Part shown: positions 26,088 through 34,371 of the stretch, in pieces | Layout of the letters: each line of letters opens with the position of its first letter | How positions within the stretch are numbered: position 1 is the first letter of the stretch | Assembly: GCF_030345075.1 (NCBI RefSeq) | Contig: NZ_CP128361.1 | Location: forward strand, 1,984,001 to 2,048,000 | DNA: 64,000 nucleotides | DNA from: Solwaraspora sp. WMMA2065 | Lineage (GTDB): Bacteria; Actinomycetota; Actinomycetes; Mycobacteriales; Micromonosporaceae | Direction: 5' to 3' | Position numbers and translations under genes: made by a program | Notes under the pieces: model-generated | Told to the model about the DNA's origin: nothing | The model's input: only the letters and a program-made list of their open reading frames with translations | The model's database searches: none

Positions 26088-26119
26088 GTGGGGACGGGGG
26101 TTGCCCTCCCCGTCCCCAC
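26088..26119 (+). terminator. 12-bp hairpin in front of the GH1 gene
   Basis: GTGGGGACGGGG (26088-26099) and CCCCGTCCCCAC (26108-26119) pair perfectly around an 8-nt loop. It lies about 170 bp upstream of the GH1 start. It may end an ancestral upstream gene or attenuate GH1 leader transcripts. Confidence 0.5.
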
Positions 26120-26292
26120 ACTACTTCCCCACACCCGGCAGGAAATCGGTCGACCCGGCACCCCGTCCGGCCGTCCGGCCGACGTGACCCGGTTCCACCA
26201 CCGCCGATCCCCCCATCCGCGCCACCTGACCGGCGCATCCGCGCGCCCGTGCCGCACCGCAGTGGATCGGACACCACTGTCAGGAGAGCCCG

Positions 26293-27858
26293 ATGGCCGT
26301 ACTGTCCCGCCGGCACCTGCACCGCCGGGCCGAGCGTTCCGCCGTCCGCGCCGCGAGCGGCGATCCGAGCGGCGATCCAGGCCGCGCCGCCGGCACCGGC
26401 CGCATCACCGGCACCGACCCCGGCCGAGCCATCGCCGACGCGACCGAAGCCGGCCCCGTCGACGCGACCGGGCCCGACCCGGCAGGCGATGGTTCCGCGA
26501 CCCCGGCCATCCGCCACCGCGGCGATCCCGAACGTCCGATCGGTCTGCACTTTCCTAACAACTTCCGCTGGGGCGCGGCGACCTCCGCGTACCAGATCGA
26601 AGGTGCCGCCAAAGAGGACGGCCGAGGCGAATCGGTGTGGGACACCTTCAGCCACACCCCCGGTCGGACCCGCGGCGGCGATACCGGCGACGTCGCGGCC
26701 GACCACTACCATCGGTACGGCCACGACCTGGACCTGATGCGTGAGCTCGGACTGCACAGCTACCGGTTCTCCATCTCCTGGCCGCGGATCCAGCCCGACG
26801 GCACCGGTCAGCCCAACCGGCGCGGGCTGGACTTCTACCGCCGACTGGTCGCCGGGCTGCTCGAGCGGGGCATCGAGCCGATGGCCACCCTGTTCCACTG
26901 GGACCTGCCACAGGCCCTGCAGGACCTCGGCGGGTGGGAGCAGCGCGACGTGGCGTACCGCTTCGCCGAGTACGCCCAGATCCTGTTCCACGCCCTCGGC
27001 AGCGAGGTGCCGGTCTGGCTGACGATCAACGAGCCGAAGACCGTGGTACAGAACGGCTACCTCAGCGGGCATCACGCCCCGGGCCGGCCGGACGCGGACG
27101 CAGCGTACCTGGTGGCCCACCACCTCCAACTCGCGCACGGTCTGGCCGTACAGGCGCTACGCGCGGAGCGGGCCGCGTGCCGGATCGGACCGGCGCTCAA
27201 CCTGCATCCCTGCTACCCAGCCGACGCGAGCCCGGCAGCCGCCGCTGCGGCCCGGCTGTACGACGGCTACGAGAACCGGCTGTACCTGGACCCGATCTTC
27301 CTCGCCAGCTACCCGGCGGACGTCCTCGCCGATCTCGGCCCGGCCAGCCGGCTGGCCGGTGGGATACACGACGGTGACCTCGATGTCATCGCCGAGCCGA
27401 TCGACCTGCTGGCCGTCCAGTACTACACCCCGTTCTACGTCGCCGCAGACGGCAGCACGGTCCGCCGCTGGCCGACCTCGGAGGCGGGCTGGCAGCAGAT
27501 CCACCCGGACGGCATGTTCGACGCCCTCACCCGGGTACACCGGGAGTACGGCACCGTGCCGATCACGATCACCGAGAACGGCCTGCCCACCCCGGACCGG
27601 TTGGCGACGGACGGTTCGGTGGACGATCCCGGCCGGGTCGCCTTCCTCCGGGATCACCTCGCCGCCGTGCACCGGGCGATCAGCACCGGTGTCAACGTGG
27701 AGAGCTACCATGTCTGGTCGCTGCTGGACAACTTCGAATGGGCCGAGGGATACCAGCAGCGCTGGGGGCTCATCTACGTCGACTACCCGACGCAACGGCG
27801 GATCTTCAAGCGAAGCGCGCACTGGTACCGGCGGGTGATCGCGGAGAACGCCATCTGA
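26293..27858 (+). CDS. GH1 beta-glucosidase
   Basis: 521 residues from ATG 26293, with AGGAG 6 nt upstream. From about residue 85 it is a full GH1 barrel (FRWGAATSAYQIEGA, acid/base Glu 247 in TINEPK, nucleophile Glu 428 in ITENGLP). GH1 enzymes of this type hydrolyse cellobiose to glucose and usually act inside the cell. No signal peptide is present. The first ~80 residues form a low-complexity Arg/Ala/Gly/Asp-rich extension not usual for the family, yet the good ribosome site favours this start. With the GH48 gene it would complete cellulose use, and CebR-like boxes in the shared region suggest common control. Confidence 0.93.
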   Translation: MAVLSRRHLHRRAERSAVRAASGDPSGDPGRAAGTGRITGTDPGRAIADATEAGPVDATGPDPAGDGSATPAIRHRGDPERPIGLHFPNNFRWGAATSAYQIEGAAKEDGRGESVWDTFSHTPGRTRGGDTGDVAADHYHRYGHDLDLMRELGLHSYRFSISWPRIQPDGTGQPNRRGLDFYRRLVAGLLERGIEPMATLFHWDLPQALQDLGGWEQRDVAYRFAEYAQILFHALGSEVPVWLTINEPKTVVQNGYLSGHHAPGRPDADAAYLVAHHLQLAHGLAVQALRAERAACRIGPALNLHPCYPADASPAAAAAARLYDGYENRLYLDPIFLASYPADVLADLGPASRLAGGIHDGDLDVIAEPIDLLAVQYYTPFYVAADGSTVRRWPTSEAGWQQIHPDGMFDALTRVHREYGTVPITITENGLPTPDRLATDGSVDDPGRVAFLRDHLAAVHRAISTGVNVESYHVWSLLDNFEWAEGYQQRWGLIYVDYPTQRRIFKRSAHWYRRVIAENAI

Positions 27859-27976
27859 CAGCGATGATGTTCCACGGCCGGGCCGCGCGGAAGACGACCG
27901 GGATTACATCCTCCGGAGGAACTCGCCCTCGGTAACCAGAAAACCGCACCACGCCGCGTACGCGCCAGGACAGACT

Positions 27977-29497
27977 GTGCCCATGGGGTTCGGTCCTGGG
28001 TTGCGTCTCGACCGGAGATACGTACTGGTCGAACGGATCGGGCTGGGTGGGATGTCCGAGGTGTGGCGGGCCAGCGACGAACTGCTCGACCGACCGGTCG
28101 CGGTGAAGGCGCTCACGCCGCCGATCGCGCCAGCGGTCCGGGCCGCTTGTCGGCAGGAGGCCCGGGCCGCGGCCCGGATCACTCATCCGCATGTCACCCA
28201 GGTGTACGACTACGGCGAGGCGGCGATCACCGAGACCGATGTGGTGCCGTTTCTGGTCCTCGAACTGGTCGACGGGGAGAACCTCGCTGCCCGCCTGGCC
28301 GGTGGGCCGCTGCCCTGGCAGGCTGCGGTCTGGCTGACCGCACAGGTGGCCAGCGGCCTGGCCGCCGCCCACCGGATCGGGGTGGTGCATCGGGACATCA
28401 AGCCGGGCAACGTCATGCTCACCGCCAGTGGCGCCAAGATCCTGGACTTCGGCATCGCCGCGTTGACCGACGGCCGACCCGCGCCCGATGCCGGCTGGTT
28501 GCTCGGCACTCCGGCGTACGCCGCACCGGAACGGCTGCTTCACTGGCCGGCCCATCCGGCGGCCGACGTCTACGCCCTCGGCGCGCTCTGCTACGAGATG
28601 CTGACCGGGTCACCACCCATACCGGCCGGCAGTTGGCGGGAGGCGGCCGTCCGGCTACAGCGACCGGACCCGCCGGCCCGACCCCGCGCCGACGGACTGC
28701 CCGCCCCCGCCGCCGATCTCTGCCTCGCCTGCCTGAGCCGGGATCCGGCGCAGCGGCCGGCCGCCGGTGAGATCGCCGACGCCCTGCACGCGGTGCTCGG
28801 CGTGATGGTCGAGTTCCCGTTGCCCGGACCGCGCCCGGTCGGCGCTTCGCCCGGCGGCCGGACCTTGGTGGACCGGCTACCGCCGGCCCGGCAGGCCGGG
28901 CCGATGCTGCGGCGGGCCGCGATGGTGGCCCAGTCGGACCAACCGGCACCGCGCCGGGCCGCGATGGCGGCGCGGCCGGCTGTCCCGCCGGACGCGCGAC
29001 CACCCGCCGGCCGGGCCCGGATGTCCTCGACGGCGGTCGGTCTTGCCGGGGCCGGCGCGGCGGCGCTACTGGCCTTCGCGGTCGTGGCGGCCGCGGTACT
29101 CGGCGCGCCTCTGCCGGCCGCCGAACACGCGGCGGCCCCCTCGCCGATAGCGACCGCGCCGGTCGCCGGGGCGGCCAGGCCCCCGACCGGGCCGGACGAC
29201 ACACCGCCGGAGCTGCTGGCCACGGCGGCGCGGGTGGTGGAGCAGTTCGATCTGCTCGTGGCCGACGGCTCCACTGACGGGCGGATCAGGGCGGATGCCG
29301 CAGCTGACCTACGCGACGCGGCCGACCAGTTTCGCGTCTCGGTGGCGGAAGGCGCCACGCCTGAGCAGCTACGGCACCGGGCCGGCGAGCTAAGGTCGAG
29401 ACTCGCCGCACACCGACAAGAGGGCACAGTGGGCACCGATATTTCAATCCAGCTCGACCTCATGCTCGCCACGCTCCTGGTGGAGGTCGCCGACTGA
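27977..29497 (+). CDS. Membrane Ser/Thr protein kinase (PknB-type)
   Basis: 506 residues from GTG 27977, with AGGA 6 nt upstream; an ATG two codons later is possible. The kinase domain (about 10-270) shows IGLGGMSEVW, the VAVKAL lysine, HRDIKPGN, DFGIAAL and a GTPAYAAPE activation loop. A juxtamembrane Pro/Arg-rich part, one membrane segment (about 355-380) and a ~130-residue extracellular helical domain without PASTA repeats follow. It phosphorylates proteins on Ser/Thr, with unknown ligand and targets. It ends only 4 bp from the convergent roadblock gene of a conservon-like pair, so overlapping transcripts are likely. Confidence 0.93.
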   Translation: MPMGFGPGLRLDRRYVLVERIGLGGMSEVWRASDELLDRPVAVKALTPPIAPAVRAACRQEARAAARITHPHVTQVYDYGEAAITETDVVPFLVLELVDGENLAARLAGGPLPWQAAVWLTAQVASGLAAAHRIGVVHRDIKPGNVMLTASGAKILDFGIAALTDGRPAPDAGWLLGTPAYAAPERLLHWPAHPAADVYALGALCYEMLTGSPPIPAGSWREAAVRLQRPDPPARPRADGLPAPAADLCLACLSRDPAQRPAAGEIADALHAVLGVMVEFPLPGPRPVGASPGGRTLVDRLPPARQAGPMLRRAAMVAQSDQPAPRRAAMAARPAVPPDARPPAGRARMSSTAVGLAGAGAAALLAFAVVAAAVLGAPLPAAEHAAAPSPIATAPVAGAARPPTGPDDTPPELLATAARVVEQFDLLVADGSTDGRIRADAAADLRDAADQFRVSVAEGATPEQLRHRAGELRSRLAAHRQEGTVGTDISIQLDLMLATLLVEVAD

Positions 29498-29501
29498 GAG
29501 C

Positions 29502-29924
29502 TCAGCGCGGCAGCGCCTGCTGCAGTTCGGCGCGCAGCGCCGGAGTCAGCATCTCACCGGCCTGCTTGGCCAACCGCGCCATCTCATAGCCGACCACACC
29601 GATGTCCGCATCGCCAGCAGCGAGGGTGGCGAGGATCGAACCGTCCCGGATATTCATGATCAGGAAGTAGCCGCGGCCCATCTCGACCACGGTCTGCTTC
29701 ACCACGTCGTTGTCGAACATCTGGGCCGCACCACTGGTGATGCTCATCAGCCCGGAGGTCACCGCCGATAGCTTGTCGGCGTGGTCCCGGGGCAGATGTT
29801 CCGACACCGCGACCAGCAGACCGTCCGAAGACACCACGATGGCATGCGCGACACCCGGCACGCGCTCCGCGAACGCGCTCACCAACCAGCTGAGGTCGCG
29901 GGCCTCCTTGCTCAAAGTCTTCAC
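29502..29924 (-). CDS. Roadblock/LC7 domain protein, CvnB-like
   Basis: 140 residues, starting with GTG in a GTGA overlap with the sensor gene, with a strong AGGAGG upstream. The whole protein is one roadblock/LC7 fold ([47 protein letters not shown]), as in MglB and CvnB. In conservons this protein cooperates with a small GTPase and a histidine-kinase-like sensor. Here the sensor is directly upstream, but the expected DUF742 (CvnC) and GTPase (CvnD) genes do not follow. Confidence 0.92.
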   Translation of the reverse strand: MKTLSKEARDLSWLVSAFAERVPGVAHAIVVSSDGLLVAVSEHLPRDHADKLSAVTSGLMSITSGAAQMFDNDVVKQTVVEMGRGYFLIMNIRDGSILATLAAGDADIGVVGYEMARLAKQAGEMLTPALRAELQQALPR

Positions 29925-32656
29925 TCTTGCTCCTCCTCACCACGGCGGCCGGCCGGCGCCAGGGTCATCTCGCTGGTGTCCTCGGACTCAGCCCGCCGCA
30001 CACCGCCGTAGAAGCGGGACAGCACGCTACTGACCGCATCCGGATCCGGCTCGTCGACCGGCGCCGGAACGGGAGCTGCGGGAGATTCGGCGGGAACGGG
30101 CAACGAAGCCATCGGCACCCGTACCGGTAGTCCCTTGCTGCTGGTCCCGGCGGTTACCGGAACCACCGGCGGCGCTGGGGCGGGTGGCAGCGGAGCGACC
30201 GGTCCACGTTGACGTTCCCACCAGACGCTGCCGCCACCGGCCGCGGCACCGCCGGCCGCAGCACCGCCGGCCGCAGCGCCACCGGCGGAGGCGAGGATGG
30301 CCTCGGCCCGCGCCGGGGTGGGTCGGCGACCGCCGCGCCGGACCGCCACGGTCCGGTCACCGGCGGCCGGTCCGGCCGGCAGCGCGGTCACCGGACGCAA
30401 CGCCGGTACCGCACTCGGCTGCTCGACCACAGCTGGTTGCGCAGGCACCACCGGAACCGGTTCGTCCGCCGGGATCGACGGACGAGCGGCCGGCGGGGCG
30501 AACGCCGGCCCACGACCACCCAACACAGCCGGTGGCCGGCCGGCCACCGGGTCACCGGCGCTGGCCCGCACCGCCGCGCCGACGGCACGCATCTCCCTGG
30601 TCGGGTAGTCGGTCGGGCTACGGCCGACCGACGCGACGTACGGCGAGTCCTCGTCCGGCGCCGCGAGCACCGTGCCGGGCAGCCACACGTTGGCCACCAG
30701 CCCCCGTTCGGCCGGCCGCAACTGCACCCGTACCCCTAGCCGGGCGGCCAGGTGGCTGACGACGAACAGCCCCATCCGCTCGGAGGCGGCGACGTCGGCG
30801 TCGGGCGGTTCGGCCAGGGTCGCGTTGGCCTGCTCGATCGCCTCGGCGGACATCCCCATCCCCTCGTCGGTGATCTCGATGAGAACCGACTGGGGCGCGT
30901 ACTCGTGTCCGGTGACGTGCACGTTGGTGTACGGCGGGGAGAAGGCGGTGGCGTTCTCCAGCAGCTCTGCGAGCAGGTGCACCAGGTCGCCGACGGCGTG
31001 CCCGACGATGTGCAGCTTGTCCTCGACGTCGTGGCGGATCCGCGGGTACTGCTCAATCTCGGCAGCGGCGGCCAGAGTCACCGCCGACAGCGCCACCGGA
31101 CGGCTCCACCGCCGGCTAGCCTCGGTCCCGGCCAGCACCAACAGGCTCTCGTCGTTGCGGCGCATCCGGGCAGCCAGGTGGTCGAGCTTGAACAGGTTGT
31201 CCAGCTGGTCCGGGTCGCCCTCGTCGCGTTCCAGCTCGTCGAGCAGCTCCAGTTGCCGTTCGACCAGCACCTGGCTGCGGCGGGCCAGGTTGACGAACAT
31301 CGCATTGACGTTGCGGCGCATCACCGCCTGCTCCACCGCGACGGTCACCGCGCTACGGTGCACCGCGACGAACGCCTCGGCGACCTCACCGACCTCGTCG
31401 CGGGTGCGTACCGCCGCCGGAGGAATCTCGATCTGCGGGACCCCGGACTCCACCGAACGGAGCCGTTGCAGGGTGTCCGGCAGGTCGAGCTGGGCGACCT
31501 GCAACGCCTGGCTCCGCAGGACCCGCAGCGATCGGGCGATCGACCGCCCGATCGCCACCGAGGTGAACAACGCGATGAACAGCACCCCGAGCACCGCCCC
31601 GGCGACCAGCACTGTCCGTTGCAGCTGCTGGTCGCTGCGGGCATCGGCGAGGCTCACCGCGCTGCCCAGCACGCCCGACTCGACCTGACGCAGCAGCTGG
31701 TGGCGGTCCTGGCTGGCGGCCCACCAGGCGTCCGGTTCCAGCACCGCCGGGCTGGCGGCGCCACCGACGATGGTGGTTTCCTCCAGGTCCACCGCGGCGA
31801 CGAACCGGGGGTCGGCGGCGGCCTGGCCGTACCGGGCGATCTGGTTGCCGGTCGCGGTCACCCGAAACTCGGCGAGCGCGGTCAGTTGCTGCGCCCGTAG
31901 GTCGGTCAGACTGACCTGGTCCTCGGGTCCGTACCGGCCGGCCCGGGCGGCGGCGTACAGCTGCGCCCGGACCCGGGAGCCGAGCTCCTTCACCCGGGCC
32001 AGCTGGACGCTGCGCAGCACCGCCTGGGTCAGCTCCGGCCGGTCCTGACCCGGCGACGGTTCGGCGAGCAGCTCCAGCAGAGTGTCGATGGCCCGGGTGT
32101 AGTTGCCGAACACGGTGTCGGCTCCGACCGCGCCGCCGGAGATGGACTCACGCAGCGGTGGCAGCTGGTCCAGCGATTCGAGCACCCGGCTGTAGGCGGT
32201 CTGCCAGGCCGCGTCCCCGCCGGCCTGTGGGCCGGCGGCGGCCAGGAAGTCGGCGATCCGGCGGTCGACGGCGTCGTAGTGCGGCTGCAGCGCCTCGACG
32301 CTGCGCTCCGGGTCGTACCCGGTGCCGCTCTGTCGGGCGGCGAGTTCGCCGGCGGTCCGGTCGCGTTCCTGCTGCAACTCGTGTACCAGCGCGGTGACCT
32401 GCTCGCCGATCTGGACCTGCCGGGCGAACTCGTTGAGTGCCGTCGCCTGGCCGACCAGTGAGCCGGTCTGCACCGAGGCGACCACCAGGAACGCCACCGA
32501 CGGGACGACCAGCACCGCGGCGAGTTTCGCGCCCATCCGCCAGTCCCGTGGACGCAGCCGGAGCCGACGACGGTGTGGCGTCACACCGTCACCATTGGTC
32601 ACGCGGCGGCGGGGGTACGGCACCGCGTTGTCGTACGGGCCACCGGGAGCAACCAC
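29921..32656 (-). CDS. CvnA-like nitrate/nitrite-sensing-domain sensor histidine kinase
   Basis: About 911 residues from GTG 32656, next to a GGCGAGGAGG site. A longer GTG start at 32761, overlapping the FGGY kinase stop as GTGA, is possible but adds sequence that does not look coding. A membrane segment near residues 42-63 leads to a four-helix NIT-type sensor (about 70-330), a second membrane segment (about 345-365) and a HAMP-like linker. The HATPase domain follows ([39 protein letters not shown]). The last ~200 residues are Pro/Ala/Gly-rich with AAGGAAAGG repeats. The architecture matches CvnA proteins, which pass an unknown signal to roadblock/GTPase partners. Only the roadblock partner is present here. 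Confidence 0.88.
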   Translation of the reverse strand: MVAPGGPYDNAVPYPRRRVTNGDGVTPHRRRLRLRPRDWRMGAKLAAVLVVPSVAFLVVASVQTGSLVGQATALNEFARQVQIGEQVTALVHELQQERDRTAGELAARQSGTGYDPERSVEALQPHYDAVDRRIADFLAAAGPQAGGDAAWQTAYSRVLESLDQLPPLRESISGGAVGADTVFGNYTRAIDTLLELLAEPSPGQDRPELTQAVLRSVQLARVKELGSRVRAQLYAAARAGRYGPEDQVSLTDLRAQQLTALAEFRVTATGNQIARYGQAAADPRFVAAVDLEETTIVGGAASPAVLEPDAWWAASQDRHQLLRQVESGVLGSAVSLADARSDQQLQRTVLVAGAVLGVLFIALFTSVAIGRSIARSLRVLRSQALQVAQLDLPDTLQRLRSVESGVPQIEIPPAAVRTRDEVGEVAEAFVAVHRSAVTVAVEQAVMRRNVNAMFVNLARRSQVLVERQLELLDELERDEGDPDQLDNLFKLDHLAARMRRNDESLLVLAGTEASRRWSRPVALSAVTLAAAAEIEQYPRIRHDVEDKLHIVGHAVGDLVHLLAELLENATAFSPPYTNVHVTGHEYAPQSVLIEITDEGMGMSAEAIEQANATLAEPPDADVAASERMGLFVVSHLAARLGVRVQLRPAERGLVANVWLPGTVLAAPDEDSPYVASVGRSPTDYPTREMRAVGAAVRASAGDPVAGRPPAVLGGRGPAFAPPAARPSIPADEPVPVVPAQPAVVEQPSAVPALRPVTALPAGPAAGDRTVAVRRGGRRPTPARAEAILASAGGAAAGGAAAGGAAAGGGSVWWERQRGPVAPLPPAPAPPVVPVTAGTSSKGLPVRVPMASLPVPAESPAAPVPAPVDEPDPDAVSSVLSRFYGGVRRAESEDTSEMTLAPAGRRGEEEQE

Positions 32657-32757
32657 CACGCCTCCTCGCCGTTTTCCCCGACACCGGCCAAGCCGAGGAG
32701 CGGGGTCCATCCAACCAGGCCACGTTCCGCTGTCAATGCGGCGACCTGCGGGAAGGC

Positions 32758-34173
32758 TCACGAAGGATACAGTGGCTGACTGGCGGGTAGCTTACCCGCC
32801 GACTCACCATCATCCGTCCGGCCGATGTCGCGTGCCGGCCCCGGCCCGTCGAACCGGCCGAGAGCGACCAGCGCGGCCCCAGTGGCACCGACCTCGGGCT
32901 CGGCCATGTAGCGCACCTGACGCGGGGCGAGTGCCGCACCGAACGCCCTGCGCCACCAATCGGATGCGGAGAGTGCGCCGCCGCCGAGAACGACCTCGGT
33001 CACGGGGCCGTCCATCGTCGATTCGATCTCGTCCAGGTCACCTGCCACCTGCCGGCAGACGCCCTCCATCAGCCCGGCGAAGATGTCGACCGCTGTGGTG
33101 CCGAACCCCAGTCCGCGCAGCTCGCCGGAGCCGGCCGGGGCACGGCCCGGCGGGCGGTCGCCACCGAACCGGGGATCCGCAGGAACGCCCTCACCCGGCT
33201 CGATCAGATCCAGCGCCCGGTTCAGCTCGGCTCCCTGCGGCAGGCGCAGTTCCCGGTTCGCCCAGCTGTAGAGGTTGCCGCCGGCGGAGTAGGCCCGGCC
33301 GGTGACGATCCGGGTGTGGTCGACACGATAGCGCCACAGCTGTGCCGGCAATGGCGGCAACGGCACGCCCGGCGCAGCCAACTGGACCACCCGTACCGCA
33401 GCTGAGGTGCCGACCGTGACCGCAGCCCGGCTGGGGTCCAGGCATCCGGAGCCGATGTTGGAGGCGGCGCCGTCGCCGATCGTCGGGGTCCACGGCACGC
33501 CGGCCAACGCCGGCCAACGCCGGGCGAACTCGGCCCGCAGCTGCCCGCGCCAGTCCGCCGGGGCCAGCTCCGGAAGCTCACCAGGACGTACCGTGGCCAG
33601 CTGCACGGCCTCGGGGTCCCACTGCATGGTCACCAGGTCGAGCATGCCGGTGCCGGACGCCTGGGACACCGACATCGGTGCATGCCCGAGCAGACCGGCC
33701 AGCACGTACTCCGGCAGGCCGACGAAGCGCGCCGGCCGGCCGCCGCAGTGGCGGCGCAGCCACGGTAGTCGCACCGTCCAGTAGAAGCGGTGCCACCAGG
33801 TGCCGGTGCGCTGGTGGAAGTCGGCTTCGTCGGCCGGCGCGGCCGCACCGGGCAACGTGGCCGGTCGGGTGTCCAGCCAGGTCATCAGCGGGCCGATCGG
33901 GGCACCAGCGGGATCCAGCGGCAGCACCGAGTGCCACTGGGCCGCCGAGGCGACCAGGCCGACACCGTCGAGCCGGCCGGCCGAGTCGAGCTCGTCGATG
34001 CAGTCGATCAGAGCGGCCAGGTAGTCGGCCGGGTCAAGGGTGGCGGCGCCGTCCCGGTCGACCGCCAACGCCACCTTGCGGCGGGCCAACGCGTCCTGCT
34101 GCGGCACGGCCGCGTTGTCGAGGATCAGGCCGCGCACCGACGAGGTGCCGAGATCGAGGGCGAGGATGCTCAT
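32758..34173 (-). CDS. FGGY-family carbohydrate kinase (gluconate/xylulose kinase-like)
   Basis: 471 residues from ATG 34173. The N-terminal ASKHA motif (LALDLGTSSVRGLILD), a WLDTRP motif, the central GDGAASNIGSGC with TVGTSAAVR, and the late LGGGALSASDWWRRAFG are typical of FGGY kinases, which phosphorylate sugars with ATP. The substrate cannot be fixed; gluconate kinase is the best guess. A TACGGT hexamer 8 nt before ATG suggests a near-leaderless transcript. It is divergent from the trp leader with only 48 bp between. Confidence 0.88.
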   Translation of the reverse strand: MSILALDLGTSSVRGLILDNAAVPQQDALARRKVALAVDRDGAATLDPADYLAALIDCIDELDSAGRLDGVGLVASAAQWHSVLPLDPAGAPIGPLMTWLDTRPATLPGAAAPADEADFHQRTGTWWHRFYWTVRLPWLRRHCGGRPARFVGLPEYVLAGLLGHAPMSVSQASGTGMLDLVTMQWDPEAVQLATVRPGELPELAPADWRGQLRAEFARRWPALAGVPWTPTIGDGAASNIGSGCLDPSRAAVTVGTSAAVRVVQLAAPGVPLPPLPAQLWRYRVDHTRIVTGRAYSAGGNLYSWANRELRLPQGAELNRALDLIEPGEGVPADPRFGGDRPPGRAPAGSGELRGLGFGTTAVDIFAGLMEGVCRQVAGDLDEIESTMDGPVTEVVLGGGALSASDWWRRAFGAALAPRQVRYMAEPEVGATGAALVALGRFDGPGPARDIGRTDDGESAGKLPASQPLYPS

Positions 34174-34209
34174 CGTCGATCACCGTACCCAGCCACGGTC
34201 CCGGACCGG

Positions 34210-34215
34210 TATGCT
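34210..34215 (+). promoter_or_regulatory. -10 hexamer of a leaderless trp leader transcript
   Basis: TATGCT ends 6 nt before the ATG at 34222, the spacing expected when the transcription start coincides with the start codon. Confidence 0.6.
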
Positions 34216-34221
34216 GGCGCC

Positions 34222-34281
34222 ATGCTCGCGCTCACTCGCTGCTGGTGGCCCGCCGACCTGGCGGCCCCGCCGCGCGTCTAG
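34222..34281 (+). CDS. trpL: trp leader peptide with tandem Trp codons
   Basis: A 19-residue frame MLALTRCWWPADLAAPPRV ends 90 bp before the anthranilate synthase gene. Tandem TGG codons (34243-34248) in so short a peptide ahead of a TrpE-TrpG fusion are the mark of ribosome-mediated attenuation. The start is leaderless-like. The first RNA arm of the attenuator lies inside the frame, just after the Trp codons. Confidence 0.9.
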   Translation: MLALTRCWWPADLAAPPRV

Positions 34282-34366
34282 CGCGAAACCATCCGGCCGC
34301 CCGTCGAGGCGGCCACCGGGACCCCACCCGGGCAGTTCCTCGCCGGGCCGCCCGAAGCCCGAGGGG
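34260..34366 (+). promoter_or_regulatory. Four-arm trp attenuator
   Basis: Four 7-nt arms alternate: GGCGGCC (34260-34266), GGCCGCC (34295-34301), GGCGGCC (34308-34314) and GGCCGCC (34346-34352). Arms 1:2, 2:3 or 3:4 can pair. A ribosome stalled at the Trp codons would cover arm 1, free arm 2 for 2:3 pairing and prevent 3:4. A minor stem CCGGG/CCCGG lies inside 3:4. No U-run follows 3:4, and the trpE site GAGGGG (34361) is close by, so translational effects are possible too. Confidence 0.8.
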
Positions 34367-34371
34367 ACCCG

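Larger units (their letters stand above)
25376..26292. other. 917-bp control region between GH48 and GH1 genes
   Basis: No intact gene was found. It contains two CebR-like boxes (25651 and 25843), a probable GH48 promoter (25643-25670), a possible LacI-family gene remnant ending at 26085, and a 12-bp terminator-like hairpin (26088-26119) ahead of the GH1 gene. Frames here have poor codon structure. Confidence 0.6.

Noticed and set aside
34295-34314. Simple 7-bp terminator before trpE
   Set aside because: The arms also pair with 34260-34266 and 34346-34352, so it is better read as part of an attenuator.
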